Of a stretch of 64,000 bases of DNA, positions 59,532-64,000 are shown piece after piece (position 1 is the stretch's first letter; every line of letters starts with the position of its first letter). A program made the translations under genes and the position numbers. The stretch is from Steromphala cineraria (lineage: Eukaryota; Mollusca; Gastropoda; Trochida; Trochidae), in assembly GCA_916613615.1 (NCBI GenBank), contig OU744720.1, positions 74,861,338 to 74,925,337 on the forward strand. The letters are read 5' to 3'. The notes below the pieces were generated by a model that made no database searches, was not told the origin of the DNA, and saw only the letters and a list, made by a program, of their open reading frames with translations.

Positions 59532-60306
59532 GGGGAGACCGGTGGCAGGCACGTCCCCTTTTCACTAAAATGTAAATAATGAGTTGTTTCTTTCGCAATA
59601 TACTAGTGTACGTTTGTACATATATTGAACCGTAATTTTAACTCTATTGCAATAATTGTCGAAAGTGCCTAACGTAACTAGTTTGCCAATAACTTTGCTT
59701 TAAAGACAACGAGTTGAAAAACCGAACATGCCCCGCATCGCGGTAAGTTCGGTTTCCCTCAGGGGCAGGTTCGGCCATCCTTGGGAACAATCAGAACATG
59801 TTCAGCCTACAACAATTAAAGAGAGATAAGATGCTACTCATAGTATTCAATATTTGGGACAGAAACAATACTACATTACTTTACAAAAACATATCTTATA
59901 ACGATCTGGACTCAGTTAACTTTCTATTACGAAAAGAATTCGTAAGAGGAGGAGAAGAGGAGCCTACTATTCAAGGACCTTCAAGAGGGTCCTTTTGAGG
60001 AGGATGACCTTTAGAAAAATGGTTTCGAGGAGGACCTCAAAATGTTTGTGACCGTCCTCAAGGCCGAATGTGACCCGCCTGTAATGACCGAAAATTGCTT
60101 TACTGCGAAAATACACAGACCTCGAACCAAAATAACTTGTTGGTTACATATACGTCTCATGTTGGACTGTCACCATTTTAAAGTCAGTGTGGGAATAAGG
60201 TCATGTTGTCTTTTAGGAATTACCAATTTAAGTTAAAATGGCCCCGAACAAAAATTACAGCGAAAAGACGAACATGCCCCGGGGACGTGCCTGCCCCGGT
60301 CTCCCC
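59532..60306. mobile_element. 775-bp MITE with 27-bp inverted ends and TA duplication
   Basis: Left end GGGGAGACCGGTGGCAGGCA(CG..) and right end (inverted) GGGGAGACCGGGGCAGGCAC differ by one inserted base. Both are flanked by TA (59530-59531, 60307-60308). GAACATGCCCCG occurs at 59724 and again next to the right end (60270). Short frames inside (59798-59998, 60042-60236) are not protein-like. Superfamily not established. Confidence 0.85.
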
Positions 60307-60308
60307 TA

Positions 60309-63300
60309 TACGTATCTTTGATTAAAAAATCATTCAAATTGATATTCGTACGCGTTATAATAAAGCTGCCCTTTGATTACAGATATGGTTTGGCTGAGTA
60401 CATGTTAACCATTGCAACAAGATTGATTCAAATGATCATTAGTTGTGTTAGAATGTCGACTTAAGAGAAAATCTTTTAAAGAATTAAGACCGCAACACCT
60501 AAAATCAGATTTCGTCATGAACCAGTTTCATTTAAAAAAAATCTCGACTGACAGATACCCATTTGTTAACCATTCTTTTCCAGTAAAGGTTACTGAACTC
60601 ACATGTTCCAATACAACCTTTGTAAATTGATGAAACATTCCTCTTTCTCAGTTGAAAAGAACCCCTACAACATTGATTGCAAACAACCACTAATTATTCT
60701 GAATGTCTAGCCTAGCAAGAGTTCCCCTTATAATAAAGGTGACCGGGGACTCTGAAAAGAATTCAATTTAAGGAGAGAATTAAAGAACGCTATTCAACTT
60801 TCGTTTAAAATCGTTCAAATCAAAAGGTGAACGAACAGTATAAACGTATAAACAAATCTCTGGATATATCCCATCATTTATCTACTTATATTCAATATCA
60901 ATGATAGTCACTCTTAACGACGTCGTATCATTACCTTACAAAAATCAAAGATAAGCCCTTACACCCCTTACGTGTGAATAACACATCGGAATAAACAAGC
61001 GATTGTCTGGCGAGGTCTATGCTGATAGGTTTCCTCTGGAAGGGGGAATTATTCAGAATCATGTTACTAATCTTCCCGGACCGACGTACCCTCATCCTTC
61101 CGCAGATTACAAAAACGTGGTGCTGCAATTACCCAATCGATTCGAGATTCAGCACGGCTCAGATCGCTCCGTGTTCCTTCTCGAGCATTTGTCTGGTTGT
61201 GTCGTTCAGCAAGCGCGAATGATTTGTTTATATTGTTTATACAATGGCATCCGAATTGACACAAATTGAGGTTATATTTGATAAATATCAAAATTATTTT
61301 GTAAAATACAAATTCTGTGAATCAGGTTCTTTTCTTTTGGTTCTTGAAATACGATTATTGCTTTTTGTCATTTTATTATTTTAGTAATTAACATTTACAT
61401 ATTTACTTGAATTCGTTGTTAGATTTTTTTTATTGTTTAAACAGATTTTCACAGTCTTTATAAAAGTTTCAGTTTATTTCTAATGCAGCAAATATTAGTT
61501 CAACCTAGCTACATTCACCAATGACCCTTTTCTATGTTTCTCTGTTCGATGTTGGTACAATTCCCTTTATCTTCAAAAAAGGAAATTGCAAAAACTGTTG
61601 ACCATCTGCAAAACGTTGCTGGCTTTGATTTTAATCAGCTTTGTTATCTTTATGAGAATTATGTTTTACTGTCTATGAAGAAAATTTAATCTGATCCGCC
61701 TCATGATAAACATTATTGCTTAAAACCTTTACCTTGTGGACGCAGATTGTGAGTTCCAAGATTAGGTACAGAAAGGTTTCCTCAGCTTTTATACCTGTTG
61801 GTTTTACGTTTTAAATGAAAGTTATTGTCCGTTTTGAATTTTTTTATTTATATGTTCTTTTATATCTTTGTCATTTTTTTAGGGCGTCTTTTAAAGTTAT
61901 TTGTTTGAGCATTGTTCTTTTTTCTTATCCATGATGTAACTCACTGTTGTGGATCAATTTCCCTTGTTGGACAATGAAGTATTATTACTATTTTCATGTT
62001 ATCTATAGGTACTGTATTGTTAGGGAAGTAGGTGCATCTCATGACAAGATAACAAATACATATATTACAAATTTTAAACAATACAAAGAGCTCATAAACA
62101 GACACACACAGTTCTATTTTCTTTCATTTAAACATTAATTATTTAGCAAATACAGGCAATATTTTTAAATCAAACATTTCAGTTGTAAAACGAGAGTACA
62201 AGGTTCATATTCATTACCTAAAAAGAATATAAAAGGTGCTCACACCATAAGGGTCGCCAGCAGTATACGCCTGATACTGTACTTTATAATTTCTTTAATT
62301 TTTTTTAAACCAAATTCTGGAAATTTCATTTAGTTTTGTGAGACAATTATATTTCTTAAGTAAAAAGTTTTTTAAAATTCATCATTTGTTTCCCTAAAGT
62401 GATTTCACAATTATCTTATTATTCATTATTATCCATAGCAAAAATATTGTATTCCAAAGGTTGATTTTGTGTCTCCTTAAATATAGTTTTAACAGTTTTA
62501 TAGTTTTATAAAAATATTGAAATGCCAAATATTTGCATCTCTCAGAACCAAACTAATATCAGTTCAAAATAAGTACGTTGCTGTTTTTAATCCAATAAAT
62601 AATAAGTATTTCCTTTAAATATTTACAAAACATATCCGATATCTTAAGAGACCCATCCGAGGAGACACTGGCTATGCAGTTAAATTTTTTTATCAAACTA
62701 TTTGCATAGATACAAATACAATCTGATCGCCGTATAGACATACGGGGGTTGTTTATAGATTAACATTCAAAACTGACATTTGCACCGCATTAAATTCTTC
62801 ATCGAACGTTTACTATAAAGAAAATATTTAAATAAAAGTTTCAATATACCTGCAAGATCAACAACTGTAAATGTATTGTATTCAAGGAAGTGTTTGAACA
62901 CTATTTGACTTGAAGGACACTGTAGCTCCTTATCTAAGGGAGGTTGTTACAAAATATAATTTTAAAATCAACTAAAGGATTTCTTTTAAATGTTTGGTAG
63001 CAGCTTTCCGAATCCAATGCCTTTACTTAAATTTTTGAAAGGTGTTCACACTAAAATGGCCGTATTCTAATAATCGACAAATTAGACGAGTAGGGCGGGA
63101 CTTATTTTCTTTACTTTCTCGACACTTCTCGCGAAACACAGTTATTTAGCTCAGCTGTACGTTGAAACCGTCACTAATGTTTGAGACATATCTTCACATC
63201 ATTCCGTTCTGTACATACAATATGGAGGTACTACTGGCAAAATGGCTCTTATAGTCAAATGTTTGCATCTACATGTAGTGCCATTTACAAACCATTAAAA

Positions 63301-64000
63301 TGTCCTGCATTTATGAGCAAAAGGGTTCTAATAATAATAAATACATAATAAAAGGGAAGCAAGAGTTGCTACAGAAATAAATTTGGCGTTCTTAGCATAA
63401 GATATATACAAAACTATCAGTATCATAACAATCGTCCCATTACATGAATGTTTTAATATCCGTTTATTGATAGCAGTTCTCTGGGAGCAACCGTTAAATG
63501 TTAGAGGTCAAGTTATCTTAGAAAGCCTTTACCCCTCCTCAGAACGAAACATTTCTTGAGGGAAATTAAATATTTACATGACACAATAGTTATACACATA
63601 TCTTATTGACGTAAATCGGTTATCCCTTAACCGCAAAACTCACGCCATTTCCCTGAATAGGTTTATAAATTAACTTAGATATAGATATAAGCATATAAGG
63701 TTTAGGTTGCCCTGCCACATTTGTTAAAGAAATATTCATTTTGCATTTTATAGAAGACCAGAGACAACTTTGGCAAAACAAAAAAACGTGAAAAATAACA
63801 CTACTTGAATTTTAATTTGAAATTTATTGTCGTAATTTGTATCTCACTCAATCATTAATGCTCCTTGTGCAAAATTACTAAGATAGAAAGGTCCTTCCAT
63901 ACTACATGCATTTAACGAATATAAATTACCATGTAATTTCAGAGGTTAGTGCCATTAAATAGAAAAATGAAAAAATGAAATATTTATAAATTAATATGCG
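60309..64000. other. Intergenic, no supported gene
   Basis: AT-rich sequence. The stretch 60990-61270 is less AT-rich and open on both strands (61003-61269 +; 61067-61291 -), but neither product resembles a known family and splice context is unclear. Two AGGTG-TCACAC motifs occur at about 62234 and 63041. Nothing else is recognisable. Confidence 0.4.

Overview
The window looks like nuclear DNA of a marine gastropod, most likely an abalone (Haliotis) or a close relative. The evidence is AT-rich intergenic DNA, one animal nuclear gene with GT-AG introns, a tRNA-derived SINE ending in an (ACTC)n tail, a second SINE type ending in (ATT)n, and many small non-autonomous transposons of molluscan type. 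The genus is an inference; the sequence alone proves only a metazoan. There are no operons, CRISPR arrays or bacterial features.

Layout. (1) 1-6.8 kb: one convincing host gene, the mitochondrial cytochrome c oxidase subunit 5A (COX5A), on the + strand with four coding exons (2424-5055) and a probable non-coding last exon at about 6656-6806. A 1.26-kb Helitron/Helentron-like element sits in the proposed 3'UTR intron. (2) 6.8-12.2 kb: SINEs, a 2.5-kb Helentron-like element with another nested inside it, and a 256-bp MITE. (3) 12.3-21.4 kb: a nearly perfect head-to-tail duplication of a 4.57-kb segment. Each copy carries a Helentron-like minisatellite element, a poly-C-containing MITE and a dead Tc1-like transposon. 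(4) 21-57 kb: a large, rearranged array of a roughly 4.5-5.6-kb repeat, mostly inverted on the left (to 35.4 kb) and direct on the right (from 38.8 kb). A degenerate LTR-retrotransposon body, itself cut by a SINE, lies between the two orientations. A nearly intact Ngaro-type tyrosine-recombinase retrotransposon (22751-27173) and further MITEs lie inside the array. One MITE holds a nested element built from 19 copies of a HindIII-centred palindrome. (5) 57-64 kb: AT-rich sequence with one TA-flanked MITE and no gene I can support.

How the parts relate. COX5A is the only gene with a clear host function (respiratory complex IV). Nearly all the rest is layered transposon insertion into an older repeat array. 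Because the array is repetitive, several insertions can be compared with uninterrupted copies in the same window, which fixes their ends: the TTAA-MITE, the Tc1, the Ngaro and two Helentron-like elements. Recurrent TCAAGGTCA-type motifs, resembling orphan nuclear-receptor half-sites, fill two of the Helentron-like families, including the copy inside COX5A.
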